Assembly: GCA_024680055.1 (NCBI GenBank)
Contig: JAILCP010000060.1
Span: 1 to 38,813, forward strand
Direction: 5' to 3'
Length of the DNA: 38,813 bases
Source of the DNA: Lachnospiraceae bacterium
Lineage (GTDB): Bacteria; Bacillota; Clostridia; Lachnospirales; Lachnospiraceae
Under the pieces are notes generated by a model. It was not told the origin of the DNA. It was given only the letters and a program-made list of their open reading frames with translations, and ran no database searches. Each line of letters begins with the position of its first letter. The stretch's first letter is position 1. Made by a program: the position numbers and the translations under genes. Shown piece after piece: positions 17,723 through 25,115 of the stretch.

Positions 17723-18310
17723 ATGGAAGAGAAGTTAGTATTGGCCAGTTCTTCTCCAAGAAGAAGAGAGCTTTTATCTCAAATCGGGTTATCCTTTGAA
17801 GTGGCAAAGGCTTATGGAGAAGAAGTTCAAAGGGGAAATACTCCCATGGAGGTAGTACAAAATCTGGCCAAGGACAAGGCCAAAGAGGTCTGTCTTCGCT
17901 ACAGGGAGGAAGGAAAGCTTCTTTGCCCTACCGTTTTTCTCGGAGCCGACACCGTTGTTTCCTTTGATGATGTGATTCTTGGAAAGCCGGCGGATGAACA
18001 GGAAGCATATGATATGATTTTAAGCCTTTCCGGAAGGGAGCATCAGGTACATACCGGTGTATGCCTTGCAAAGGCTGAGGATGATAAGGTGATGTATCAT
18101 TGCTTTGCGGAAACCACCACCGTATCCGTATATCCCATTTCCCATGAGGAAATTATGGAATACATCAAGAGCAAAGAACCTATGGATAAGGCGGGGGCCT
18201 ATGGTATCCAGGGCACCTTTGCAAAATTTATCAAAGAAATCAAGGGAGATTATACTAATGTGGTAGGATTGCCACTGGGAAGGGTATATCAGGAATTAAA
18301 GAATTGTTAG
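17723..18310 (+). CDS. maf: Maf-type nucleoside triphosphate pyrophosphatase
   Basis: This 195-residue Maf protein belongs to the family of pyrophosphatases acting on non-canonical or pyrimidine nucleoside triphosphates (dTTP/UTP type), linked historically to septum formation. The signature LASSSPRRRELLSQIGL occupies the N terminus, GADTVVSFDD (about 73-82) contains the catalytic aspartate, GKPADEQEA follows, and KAGAYGIQG and GDYTNVVGLPL are typical of the C-terminal half. The length is normal. AGGAGG precedes the start. It is followed by a small unknown gene whose ribosome site overlaps the maf stop. The substrate subclass is inferred only. Confidence 0.93.
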   Translation: MEEKLVLASSSPRRRELLSQIGLSFEVAKAYGEEVQRGNTPMEVVQNLAKDKAKEVCLRYREEGKLLCPTVFLGADTVVSFDDVILGKPADEQEAYDMILSLSGREHQVHTGVCLAKAEDDKVMYHCFAETTTVSVYPISHEEIMEYIKSKEPMDKAGAYGIQGTFAKFIKEIKGDYTNVVGLPLGRVYQELKNC

Positions 18311-18321
18311 GAGGATGTCTG

Positions 18322-18585
18322 ATGTTTGAATATGATGAGGAATGTTTAAGCGTATTTTTGGAAAATCAGGCTCAATTGTTAGGACATAAGGAATTTACCA
18401 CCATGGAAGAGGCAGATGAGTTTTTATCCGATTGCATGGCTACGGTTTGTAAAGATATAAATGACGTGAGAGAGTACCTGGAAGAGGCAGGGATGGACGC
18501 TTATGGTATGAGCGATGAAGAACTTTTATCCCAAAGTGAGATTTTTCCACTGAGCGATGGCCGCTTTCTGGTAGTGGAGGGATAA
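18322..18585 (+). CDS. Small acidic protein of unknown function
   Basis: This 87-residue protein was not recognised. It is acidic, with no membrane segment or signal peptide, and it is predicted to be mostly helical; three cysteines are scattered (CLSVF, DCMATVC). The start at 18322 is preferred because AGGAGG at 18309-18314 is correctly spaced for it; an upstream in-frame codon at 18304 would remove that site. It sits between maf and the PrsA-like gene, and its stop overlaps the next start as TAATG, so translation of the two is coupled. A role linked to the lipoprotein foldase or to maf is possible but not shown. It is probably a lineage-restricted cytoplasmic protein. Confidence 0.8.
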   Translation: MFEYDEECLSVFLENQAQLLGHKEFTTMEEADEFLSDCMATVCKDINDVREYLEEAGMDAYGMSDEELLSQSEIFPLSDGRFLVVEG

Positions 18586-19598
18586 TGATTAGAAGTTTAA
18601 GAGGAAAGGCCACTGCGTTATTATTGGCGGTGGCATTAAGTGCAGGAAGTTTAACAGGATGCAGTGTTGCAGGGGCAGAGGTTGTATGGACCTCCAGTCT
18701 TGGAAGACACACCGTATTTAAGATTGGAGATGAAAAGTGCACCTTAACAGAGGCCAAGGTGTTTCTTGTAAACTACAGAAACATGTATACCAAGAATTTT
18801 GGGAACCAATCCTGGAAACAAAAGCATAAAGGGGAAACCTTAGAAGAATTTACCAAGGATGCAACCCTTACCCAGCTTGCCAAGATGAAAACCATGGTAC
18901 AGCTGGCAGAAAAGAAGAAGATTTCTTTAACCGAGGATGAACAGGAATCGGTAAAAAAATGCGCGAAGCAGTACTATGATTCTTTAACAAAAGATGAAAT
19001 TCATTACATGAGGGTATCAGAGTCCAAACTTGAGGACTTATATTCCGATATGGCCCTTGCCACCAAATTGTATGAGCACCTGACCGGTGGCGTGAATGAA
19101 GAAGTCAGCGATGATGACGCCAGAGTCATGGATGTGGAACAGATTGTGATGGATGATGAAAAGGTTGCAAAGAAGGTGGGCAAGAAGATTGCCAACGGAA
19201 GCGACTTTTTAAATCTTGCAAGTAATTACAGCACATCCAACAAGAGAAAGACCAGCCTTTATCGTCAGAACATCAGCGATACTTTGGCAGCGGGTCTTGA
19301 GAAGCTGGATGATGGGGAAATCTCCGATCTTATTATGGATGATGATGGAACCTATTATTACATTAAAGTGATCAACAAAATCGACCGGGAACTGACGGAA
19401 GAAAACAAAGCAGTCATTGTAAAAGAGCGTGCAGCAGCAGCTTTTGACAATGTTTACAACAGTTATGTACAGGAGATACCGTCCACATTCAATCATAAGA
19501 TGTGGGACAAGTTCACCATTGATACCGAGGATGAATTAAAAACCAGTTCCTTCTTCTCTGTGTTTGATGATGAGTTTTCAAGTTTAAAACAGGAGTAA
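18585..19598 (+). CDS. prsA: PrsA/SurA-like peptidyl-prolyl isomerase lipoprotein
   Basis: This 337-residue secreted foldase candidate has a lipoprotein signal peptide with lipobox LTGC (lipidated Cys26). A helical N-terminal chaperone region follows (about 40-170), then a parvulin-like region (about 175-275) starting at VEQIVMDDE and including FLNLASNYS and YYYIKVINKIDR. PrsA proteins assist folding of exported proteins between membrane and cell wall. The rotamase segment is shorter and more divergent than in Bacillus PrsA, so catalytic activity is uncertain and a chaperone-only role is possible. The C-terminal tail is acidic. It starts on the stop of the small upstream gene (TAATG) and ends three bases before the next start. 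Confidence 0.82.
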   Translation: MIRSLRGKATALLLAVALSAGSLTGCSVAGAEVVWTSSLGRHTVFKIGDEKCTLTEAKVFLVNYRNMYTKNFGNQSWKQKHKGETLEEFTKDATLTQLAKMKTMVQLAEKKKISLTEDEQESVKKCAKQYYDSLTKDEIHYMRVSESKLEDLYSDMALATKLYEHLTGGVNEEVSDDDARVMDVEQIVMDDEKVAKKVGKKIANGSDFLNLASNYSTSNKRKTSLYRQNISDTLAAGLEKLDDGEISDLIMDDDGTYYYIKVINKIDRELTEENKAVIVKERAAAAFDNVYNSYVQEIPSTFNHKMWDKFTIDTEDELKTSSFFSVFDDEFSSLKQE

Positions 19599-19601
19599 TT
19601 T

Positions 19602-20000
19602 ATGGATAAAAAAATAATCAGAAACAGTATTTTAAGTTTGATTCTTGGTGTAATCATCAGTGCATTATCACTGATGACACCAAAAAGTGTTGCAGAAATT
19701 GTAAATTTTGCAGGTGGCATGTGCATACTTGGCGGTTTTATTTTCATCGACCAAAGTGTAATGAAACATATTTACAAAGATGAAAAACCAAGTAGAAAGG
19801 CACTTCTTCGCCTTGTGGTGTATTTAATTCTTGCGGTTGTTTTGATTTTAGCACCGTTAAAAGCCCACCTGGCAGTGGAAGTGGTACGTATTTCAAAGGC
19901 TTTTGGAATCGCATTTTTGCTGCTTGCTTTATGGAGATTCTTCACTTTTACCACAGTGGAGGAAGAGCAGATGCATGTAGATATCTTGAAAAAGAAATAG
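19602..20000 (+). CDS. Small DUF308/HdeD-like membrane protein
   Basis: The 132-residue product has about four membrane segments (around 8-25, 32-50, 66-84, 95-112) and a charged C-terminal tail ending in lysines. Arrangement and size recall HdeD/DUF308 acid-stress-type membrane proteins, which usually have paired hydrophobic hairpins, but the match is by pattern only. It is translated immediately after the PrsA-like gene (three-base gap) and just before pyruvate kinase, so it belongs to the same operon. No catalytic residues are apparent; function unknown. Confidence 0.65.
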   Translation: MDKKIIRNSILSLILGVIISALSLMTPKSVAEIVNFAGGMCILGGFIFIDQSVMKHIYKDEKPSRKALLRLVVYLILAVVLILAPLKAHLAVEVVRISKAFGIAFLLLALWRFFTFTTVEEEQMHVDILKKK

Positions 20001-20017
20001 TTTTTTAGGAGGTAAGA

Positions 20018-21766
20018 ATGCAAATCAGAAAAACAAAAATTGTATGTACGTTAGGTCCGGCAACTGACAAGGCCGGTGTATTGGAGGAATTGGTGGCAAG
20101 CGGAATGGATGTTGCCAGATTCAACTTTTCCCATGGCAGTCATGAGGAACAGTTAGAGCGTTACAATCGTTTGAAAAAGGCAAGAAAAGATGCCAAAAGA
20201 CCGGTTGCGGCTCTGCTTGATACCAAGGGTCCTGAAATCCGTTTAAAGGATTTCAAGGAGGGAAAGGTTTCCTTGAAGAAAGGTCAACTTTTTACCCTGA
20301 CAACCAAAGACGTGGAAGGTGACGAGAAGAAGGTTAGCATTACATACAACAATTTGGTGAATGATGTGTATGCAGGTGCAGAAATTCTTATCGACGATGG
20401 CCTTGTGGGTCTTAAGGTCAAAGAAATCAAAGGCAGCGACATTGTATGTGAGGTTATGAACGACGGTGTGATTTCCAACAAAAAAGGTGTGAATGTGCCT
20501 AACGTTGATTTAACCATGCCTTACATCAGCGAAAAAGACAGAGACGATATTTTATTTGCCATTGAACAGGGCTTTGATTTTATTGCAGCAAGTTTTGTCA
20601 GATCCAAGGAGGATATTTTGGAAATCCGCAAGATTTTTGATGAGGCCGGCTGTGAAGACATCAATATTATTGCAAAAATCGAAAATATGCAGGGCGTAAA
20701 CAACATTGATGAAATCATCAGCGTCACCGACGGCATTATGGTTGCCAGAGGAGACATGGGTGTGGAAATTCCTCTTGAGGAAGTGCCACTGGTACAAAAG
20801 AGCATTATCCGCAAGGTGTACAATGCGGGAAAAGTGGTTATTACCGCCACCCAAATGTTGGATTCCATGATTAAAAATCCGCGTCCTACAAGGGCAGAGG
20901 CCAACGACGTGGCCAATGCCATTTTTGACGGAACCAGCGCAATTATGCTTTCCGGAGAAACCGCCGCAGGTTCTTATCCGGTGGAAGCTTTAAAGACCAT
21001 GGTAAAAATTGCCATGGCCACAGAAAACAGCATGAACTATGCTGCCAAATTTAAAAAGCGTGATAATCTCCGCAATCCGGACATTACCAACGCCATTTCT
21101 CACGCAACCTGTATGACGGCCATGGATTTAAATGCCACAGCCATTATTACAGTAACCCAGTCCGGACGTACCGCCAGAATGATTTCCAAGTACCGTCCGT
21201 CCTGCCCGATCATCGGCTTTTGCGTGGATGAAAAGGTTAGCAGACAATTGAACCTTTCCTGGGGTGTTTTACCAATGCTTCTTGCAGAGCACGAATCTGC
21301 TTCCGATTTATTTGAAGCATCGGTGGACGAAGCCATGAAGGCCGGACTTCTGGAATCCGGCGACGTGGTGGTTATCACAGCAGGCGTGCCGGTTGGAGTA
21401 TCCGGAACCACCAATTTAATTAAGGTTCACGTTGCCGGTCACATTCTTATGACCGGAAAAGGCATCGGTGACGGTGCTGCCACAGGACATCTTTTGGTGG
21501 TCCATAGCGTGGAAGATTTAAAGAACGGTTTTAGCGCAGGAGACATTATTGTAACCAAGGAAACCACCAACGAAATGATGCCATACATCAAAGAGGCGTC
21601 AGGCCTTGTGGTGGAGGCCGTAGGCAGTCATTCCCACGCGGCCATTGTGGGCTTAAGCCGTGACATTCCGGTACTGACCGGGGCAAGAAATGCCACCAAC
21701 GTCATGAAGAGCGGTGCTTATGTCACCTTGGATTGCAAAAAAGGTGTGGTAACCGTAGGCGACTAA
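20018..21766 (+). CDS. pyk: Pyruvate kinase with C-terminal PEP-utilizer-like domain
   Basis: Pyruvate kinase (582 residues) converts phosphoenolpyruvate and ADP to pyruvate and ATP in the last step of glycolysis. The N-terminal RKTKIVCTLGPAT, the FNFSHGSHEE loop, LDTKGPEIR, the MVARGDMGVEIPLEEVP segment and the active-site block TATQMLDSMIKNPRPTRAE are all intact. Beyond the usual 470-residue core it has an extra domain (about 475-582) related to the swivelling histidine domain of PEP synthase/PPDK, with GSHSHAAIVGLSRDIPVL; this extension is known in Bacillus-type enzymes. AGGAGG precedes the start. It closes the operon from maf and is followed by a long terminator hairpin. Confidence 0.96.
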   Translation: MQIRKTKIVCTLGPATDKAGVLEELVASGMDVARFNFSHGSHEEQLERYNRLKKARKDAKRPVAALLDTKGPEIRLKDFKEGKVSLKKGQLFTLTTKDVEGDEKKVSITYNNLVNDVYAGAEILIDDGLVGLKVKEIKGSDIVCEVMNDGVISNKKGVNVPNVDLTMPYISEKDRDDILFAIEQGFDFIAASFVRSKEDILEIRKIFDEAGCEDINIIAKIENMQGVNNIDEIISVTDGIMVARGDMGVEIPLEEVPLVQKSIIRKVYNAGKVVITATQMLDSMIKNPRPTRAEANDVANAIFDGTSAIMLSGETAAGSYPVEALKTMVKIAMATENSMNYAAKFKKRDNLRNPDITNAISHATCMTAMDLNATAIITVTQSGRTARMISKYRPSCPIIGFCVDEKVSRQLNLSWGVLPMLLAEHESASDLFEASVDEAMKAGLLESGDVVVITAGVPVGVSGTTNLIKVHVAGHILMTGKGIGDGAATGHLLVVHSVEDLKNGFSAGDIIVTKETTNEMMPYIKEASGLVVEAVGSHSHAAIVGLSRDIPVLTGARNATNVMKSGAYVTLDCKKGVVTVGD

Positions 21767-21781
21767 TTTTTTTAAAAATCG

Positions 21782-21829
21782 ACGTCTTTCTTTTAGAATG
21801 CTTTTGGCATCTAAAGGAAAGGCGTTTTT
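21782..21829 (+). terminator. Long intrinsic terminator after pyk
   Basis: The arms at 21782-21801 and 21806-21825 form a roughly 19-bp stem with two wobbles and one bulged A, a short T-rich loop, and a TTTTT tail (21825-21829). It insulates pyk from the heat-shock promoter of htpG that follows. Confidence 0.85.
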
Positions 21830-21848
21830 GTATGCTCTTTTAAAATTG

Positions 21849-21875
21849 TTAGCACTCACTTAAAAAGAGTGCTAA
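21849..21875 (+). promoter_or_regulatory. CIRCE operator (HrcA site) upstream of htpG
   Basis: A perfect inverted repeat TTAGCACTC-N9-GAGTGCTAA matches the CIRCE consensus, the DNA target of the heat-shock repressor HrcA. It lies 91 bases before the htpG start and directly upstream of a -35-like TTGACT. HrcA is encoded in this same window and has its own perfect CIRCE at 32114-32140. Confidence 0.97.
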
Positions 21876-21882
21876 AAATGTA

Positions 21883-21911
21883 TTGACTTTTGGAACACTT
21901 TGAACTAACAT
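21883..21911 (+). promoter_or_regulatory. Promoter of htpG beside the CIRCE operator
   Basis: TTGACT (21883-21888) is followed after 17 bases by TAACAT (21906-21911), a partial -10 match. The CIRCE ends eight bases upstream, so HrcA bound there would block polymerase access. The -10 is weak, and TATTCT at 21911-21916 would need a 22-base spacing. Confidence 0.55.
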
Positions 21912-21965
21912 ATTCTCTAGATGAGTTAATAATCAGCAATTTTTATATAAAAGGAGTGTAAAGGA

Positions 21966-24020
21966 ATGGAAAGAAAACAGGGAAGCTTATCTATTAATAG
22001 CGAAAACATTTTTCCGATTATTAAGAAATGGTTGTATTCTGACCATGATATTTTTGCCAGAGAATTGGTGTCCAACGGTTGTGATGCCATTACCAAGTTA
22101 AAGAAACTTGACATGATGGGCGAATATGAGTTGCCTGATGACTATAAAGCTAAGGTTAGAGTTGTTACCAATGACAAAGAAAAGACATTAACCTTCATCG
22201 ATAACGGTCTTGGAATGACTGCAGATGAGGTGGAAGAGTACATTAACCAGATTGCCTTTTCCGGTGCAACTGACTTTTTAAACAAATATAAAGATAAAAC
22301 CAACGAAGATCAGATCATCGGTCACTTCGGACTTGGTTTTTACTCCGCCTTTATGGTGGCAGATGAGGTTCATATTGATTCCTTATCCTACAAGAAAGAT
22401 GCTCAGCCGGTTCACTGGGAATGCGACGGTGGAACAGAATATGAAATGACCGCAGGCGATAAGGAAGAGGTTGGAACCAAGATTACTCTTTTCTTAAACG
22501 AGGATTGCCTTGAGTTTGCCAACGAATACCGTGTTCGTGAAGTATTGAATAAATATTGTTCTTTCATGCCAACAGAAATCTATCTTGAAAACGAAAACGC
22601 TGAAACCCAGTACGAAACCATTTTACCGGAAGAGAAATTAGACACCGATGAAGTGGTTGAGACCATCGTTGAAGAAGAAAAGACAGAAGAGAAAGAAAAT
22701 GAAGACGGAACCAAAGAAACCGTTGTAGTTTCTCCAAAAACCGAGAAATTAAAGATTGTAAAACGTCCGGTTGCCTTAAATGAGACCCATCCGCTTTGGA
22801 CCAAGAATCCAAGTGAATGCAGCGATGAGGACTACAAAGCATTTTACCGTAAAGTGTTTATGGACTATAAAGAGCCTCTTTTCTGGATCCATTTAAACAT
22901 GGATTATCCGTTTAATTTAAAGGGTATTCTTTATTTCCCTAAAATTAACACCGAGTACGACTCCATCGAGGGCGTAATTAAGTTATACAACAACCAGGTA
23001 TTTATTGCGGACAACATCAAAGAAGTCATTCCTGAGTTCTTAATGCTATTAAAGGGTGTGATTGATTGCCCGGATCTTCCTTTGAACGTATCCCGTTCCG
23101 CTCTTCAGAACGACGGATTTGTTAAAAAGATCTCTGATTACATTGCCAAGAAGGTGGCTGACAAGCTTACCGGAATGTGCAAAACCGACAAAGAAAACTA
23201 CGAAAAATTCTGGGACGACATTAGCCCATTTATCAAATACGGTTGCTTAAAAGATGAGAAGTTCTGCGACAAGATGAACGACTACATTTTATTCAAAAAC
23301 CTGGACGGTGAATACTTAACACTTCCGGAACTCCTTGTAAAAGAGGAAGAGAATAAAGAGGATACCAAAGAAGCAGAAAGCTCAGAAGATACCAAAGAGG
23401 ATGGTGATCAGGAAGACAAGCGTCATACCATCTATTATGTAACCGATGAACTGCAGCAGAGCCAGTACATCAACATGTTCAAAGACAACGGTACTCAGGC
23501 CGTCATCTTGAATCACAACATCGATACTTCTTTCATTACACAGCTTGAGCGTCGTAATGAAAACTACAAATTCCTTCGTATCGATGCGGAATTAAACGAA
23601 GATGCCAAGGAAGAAATTCCGGAAGAGGAATTAAAAGCCACTACAGATACATTAACAGAAGTATTTAAGAAAGCCCTTGGTAAAGAGAATGTGACCATTC
23701 ATGTTGAAAAGCTGAAAGATGAATCCATTTCATCCATTTTAACCCTTTCCGAAGAAGGAAGACGTATGGCTGACATGATGAAAGCTTACGGCATGGCCGG
23801 CATGGGAGCTCCAGGTTTTGGCGGAGATGAAATGCTTACCTTAAATGCCAACAACAAATTGGTTCAGTACATTCTTGTAAACAAGGACTCTGACAAAGTC
23901 AACATGTTCTGCGAACAGTTGTATGATCTTGCAGTTCTTGCCAACCGTCCATTGAATCCGGATGAAATGACAAGATTTGTAAACAGAAGCAATGAAATTA
24001 TGTTAGAACTTGCAAAATAA
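21966..24020 (+). CDS. htpG: Chaperone HtpG (Hsp90 family)
   Basis: HtpG (684 residues) is a homodimeric ATP-driven chaperone of the cytoplasm. The Bergerat-fold ATP site is intact: ELVSNGCDAITKL (about 32-44), DNGLGMTADEV (about 79-89) and GHFGLGFYSAFMVADEV (about 119-135). The middle-domain arginine loop region NVSRSALQND is present near 375. The protein is longer than most bacterial HtpG because of two acidic stretches, about residues 219-265 (rich in Glu/Lys, between N and middle domains) and about 459-490 (rich in Glu/Asp). A KGAGTG-like GGAGTG site precedes the start. CIRCE and a dedicated terminator on either side make it a single-gene heat-shock unit. Confidence 0.96.
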   Translation: MERKQGSLSINSENIFPIIKKWLYSDHDIFARELVSNGCDAITKLKKLDMMGEYELPDDYKAKVRVVTNDKEKTLTFIDNGLGMTADEVEEYINQIAFSGATDFLNKYKDKTNEDQIIGHFGLGFYSAFMVADEVHIDSLSYKKDAQPVHWECDGGTEYEMTAGDKEEVGTKITLFLNEDCLEFANEYRVREVLNKYCSFMPTEIYLENENAETQYETILPEEKLDTDEVVETIVEEEKTEEKENEDGTKETVVVSPKTEKLKIVKRPVALNETHPLWTKNPSECSDEDYKAFYRKVFMDYKEPLFWIHLNMDYPFNLKGILYFPKINTEYDSIEGVIKLYNNQVFIADNIKEVIPEFLMLLKGVIDCPDLPLNVSRSALQNDGFVKKISDYIAKKVADKLTGMCKTDKENYEKFWDDISPFIKYGCLKDEKFCDKMNDYILFKNLDGEYLTLPELLVKEEENKEDTKEAESSEDTKEDGDQEDKRHTIYYVTDELQQSQYINMFKDNGTQAVILNHNIDTSFITQLERRNENYKFLRIDAELNEDAKEEIPEEELKATTDTLTEVFKKALGKENVTIHVEKLKDESISSILTLSEEGRRMADMMKAYGMAGMGAPGFGGDEMLTLNANNKLVQYILVNKDSDKVNMFCEQLYDLAVLANRPLNPDEMTRFVNRSNEIMLELAK

Positions 24021-24038
24021 AGCATTGATCAATTTAGG

Positions 24039-24068
24039 AGAGCTGCCACAATGTGGCGGCTCTTTTTT
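24039..24068 (+). terminator. Intrinsic terminator after htpG
   Basis: AGAGCTGCCAC (24039-24049) pairs with GTGGCGGCTCT (24053-24063) with one wobble and a three-base loop, followed by a run of T to 24068. Confidence 0.88.
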
Positions 24069-24120
24069 AGTGGGGTTTTGTGTCCAGGTATTGTCAGTTG
24101 GTGACGGCAATGTCAGTGAA

Positions 24121-24620
24121 CCCCGGCCACCTGAGAAAGGAAAGTAGTATTTCAGGTGGCCGGGTCCAGGAGGTATCAGGTGGCGGCGGCCACCTGAGGA
24201 AGAAAAATAAATGAAAAGGTGGCTGGGGAAAAGTCAAACCAAGTGGAATAAGCCAGCCCCAGCCACCTGAGAGAGAAAAAGGAATGAAAAGGTGGCTGGG
24301 GAGAAGCCAAACCAAGTGGAATAAGCAAATCCCAGCCACCTGAGAGAGAAAAATAAATGAAAAGGTGGCTGGGGAGAAGCCAAATCAAGAGGAATAAGCA
24401 AATCCCAGCCACCTGAGAAGGAAAAAGAAATGAAAAGGTGGCTGGGGAAAAGCAAACCCAAGGAAAATAAGCATCCCCCAGCCACCTGAGAGTGTAAAGT
24501 AGAGACAGAGGTGGCCGGTCCCGAGAAGAATCAACTAGCCCCGGCCACCTGAGAAAGAAAAACAGCGCCCCAGGTGGCCGGGGCTACACCCAAGCCAAAC
24601 CCACCCTACACCTACCTGAG
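24121..24620. repeat. Tandem array of ~73-bp units, each a long inverted repeat
   Basis: Four regular units start at 24217, 24290, 24363 and 24436, exactly 73 bases apart. Each has a left arm AGGTGGCTGGGG and a right arm CCCCAGCCACCT enclosing a 28-base loop (52 bp in all), then a 21-base purine-rich linker (GAGAG..AAATGAAA). Outer, less regular units at 24121-24198, 24509-24550 and 24572-24620 carry AGGTGGCCGG(GG) and CC(CC)GGCCACCT instead, so the changed base is matched on the opposite arm. Right arms can also pair with the next left arm across the linker. The array lies between the htpG terminator and the mazG promoter. The rest of the gap 24021-24683 holds nothing else recognisable. It could act as DNA or as RNA; function unknown. 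Confidence 0.93.
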
Positions 24621-24634
24621 AAACAAAAATCAAT

Positions 24635-24662
24635 TTGATTAAAAAGAATTAGGTAGTATAAT
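24635..24662 (+). promoter_or_regulatory. Promoter for mazG
   Basis: TTGATT (24635-24640) and a perfect TATAAT (24657-24662) are separated by 16 bases, right after the decayed end of the hairpin array. The ribosome site AGGAGG lies shortly before the mazG start. Confidence 0.65.
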
Positions 24663-24683
24663 GACCTTAGGAGGACGACGTAA

Positions 24684-25115
24684 ATGACAAAGAAACAACA
24701 ATTCACCGAAGGTGAAGTTCATACAATAGAAGATTTGATTGCCATAGTACAAGCACTTATGGATCCGGTAGATGGTTGTAGTTGGGACAAGGTGCAGACC
24801 CATGAGTCCTTGAAGAAGTGCCTGGTGGATGAGTGCCTGGTGGATGAGTGCGAGGAAGTGCTGGATGCCATTGATCATAAAGATGATAAGAATTTATGTG
24901 AGGAACTTGGAGATGTGTTACTGCAGGTGGTGATGCACGCAAGGATTGCACAGCAGCAAGGTGCATTTGACTTTGATGATGTGGTGCAGGGGATCAGTGA
25001 TAAAATGATTCGAAGACATCCACATATTTTCAGTGGGGCAAAAGCGCCGGAGACCAAGGAACAGGCCCGCTTGATGTGGGAAGAGATAAAGCGCAAAGAG
25101 AAAGAAAGTGATTAG
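24684..25115 (+). CDS. mazG: MazG-family nucleoside triphosphate pyrophosphohydrolase with internal duplication
   Basis: The 143-residue protein is a single-domain MazG, an all-alpha hydrolase that removes pyrophosphate from (often non-canonical) nucleoside triphosphates. Landmarks are DGCSWDKVQTHESLK (about 30-44), the ExxE-type helix DECEEVLDAID (about 54-64), CEELGDVLLQVV (about 72-83) and the tail RRHPHIFSG. A perfect 15-bp direct duplication (24819-24833 repeated at 24834-24848) inserts CLVDE twice (residues 46-55) within the metal-binding helix. Removing one copy restores the usual family spacing. The reading frame stays open, so the protein may be functional, but the active-site helix is altered by five residues, more than one turn. 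The next gene starts directly after its stop. Confidence 0.9.
   Translation: MTKKQQFTEGEVHTIEDLIAIVQALMDPVDGCSWDKVQTHESLKKCLVDECLVDECEEVLDAIDHKDDKNLCEELGDVLLQVVMHARIAQQQGAFDFDDVVQGISDKMIRRHPHIFSGAKAPETKEQARLMWEEIKRKEKESD

Noticed and set aside
24094-24485. Three overlapping minus-strand frames of about 80 codons in the hairpin array, all with similar hydrophobic repeats
   Set aside because: They are the same repeat read in successive frames: 73 is not a multiple of three, so the frame rotates from unit to unit. There are no ribosome sites, and the signal is explained by the inverted repeats.
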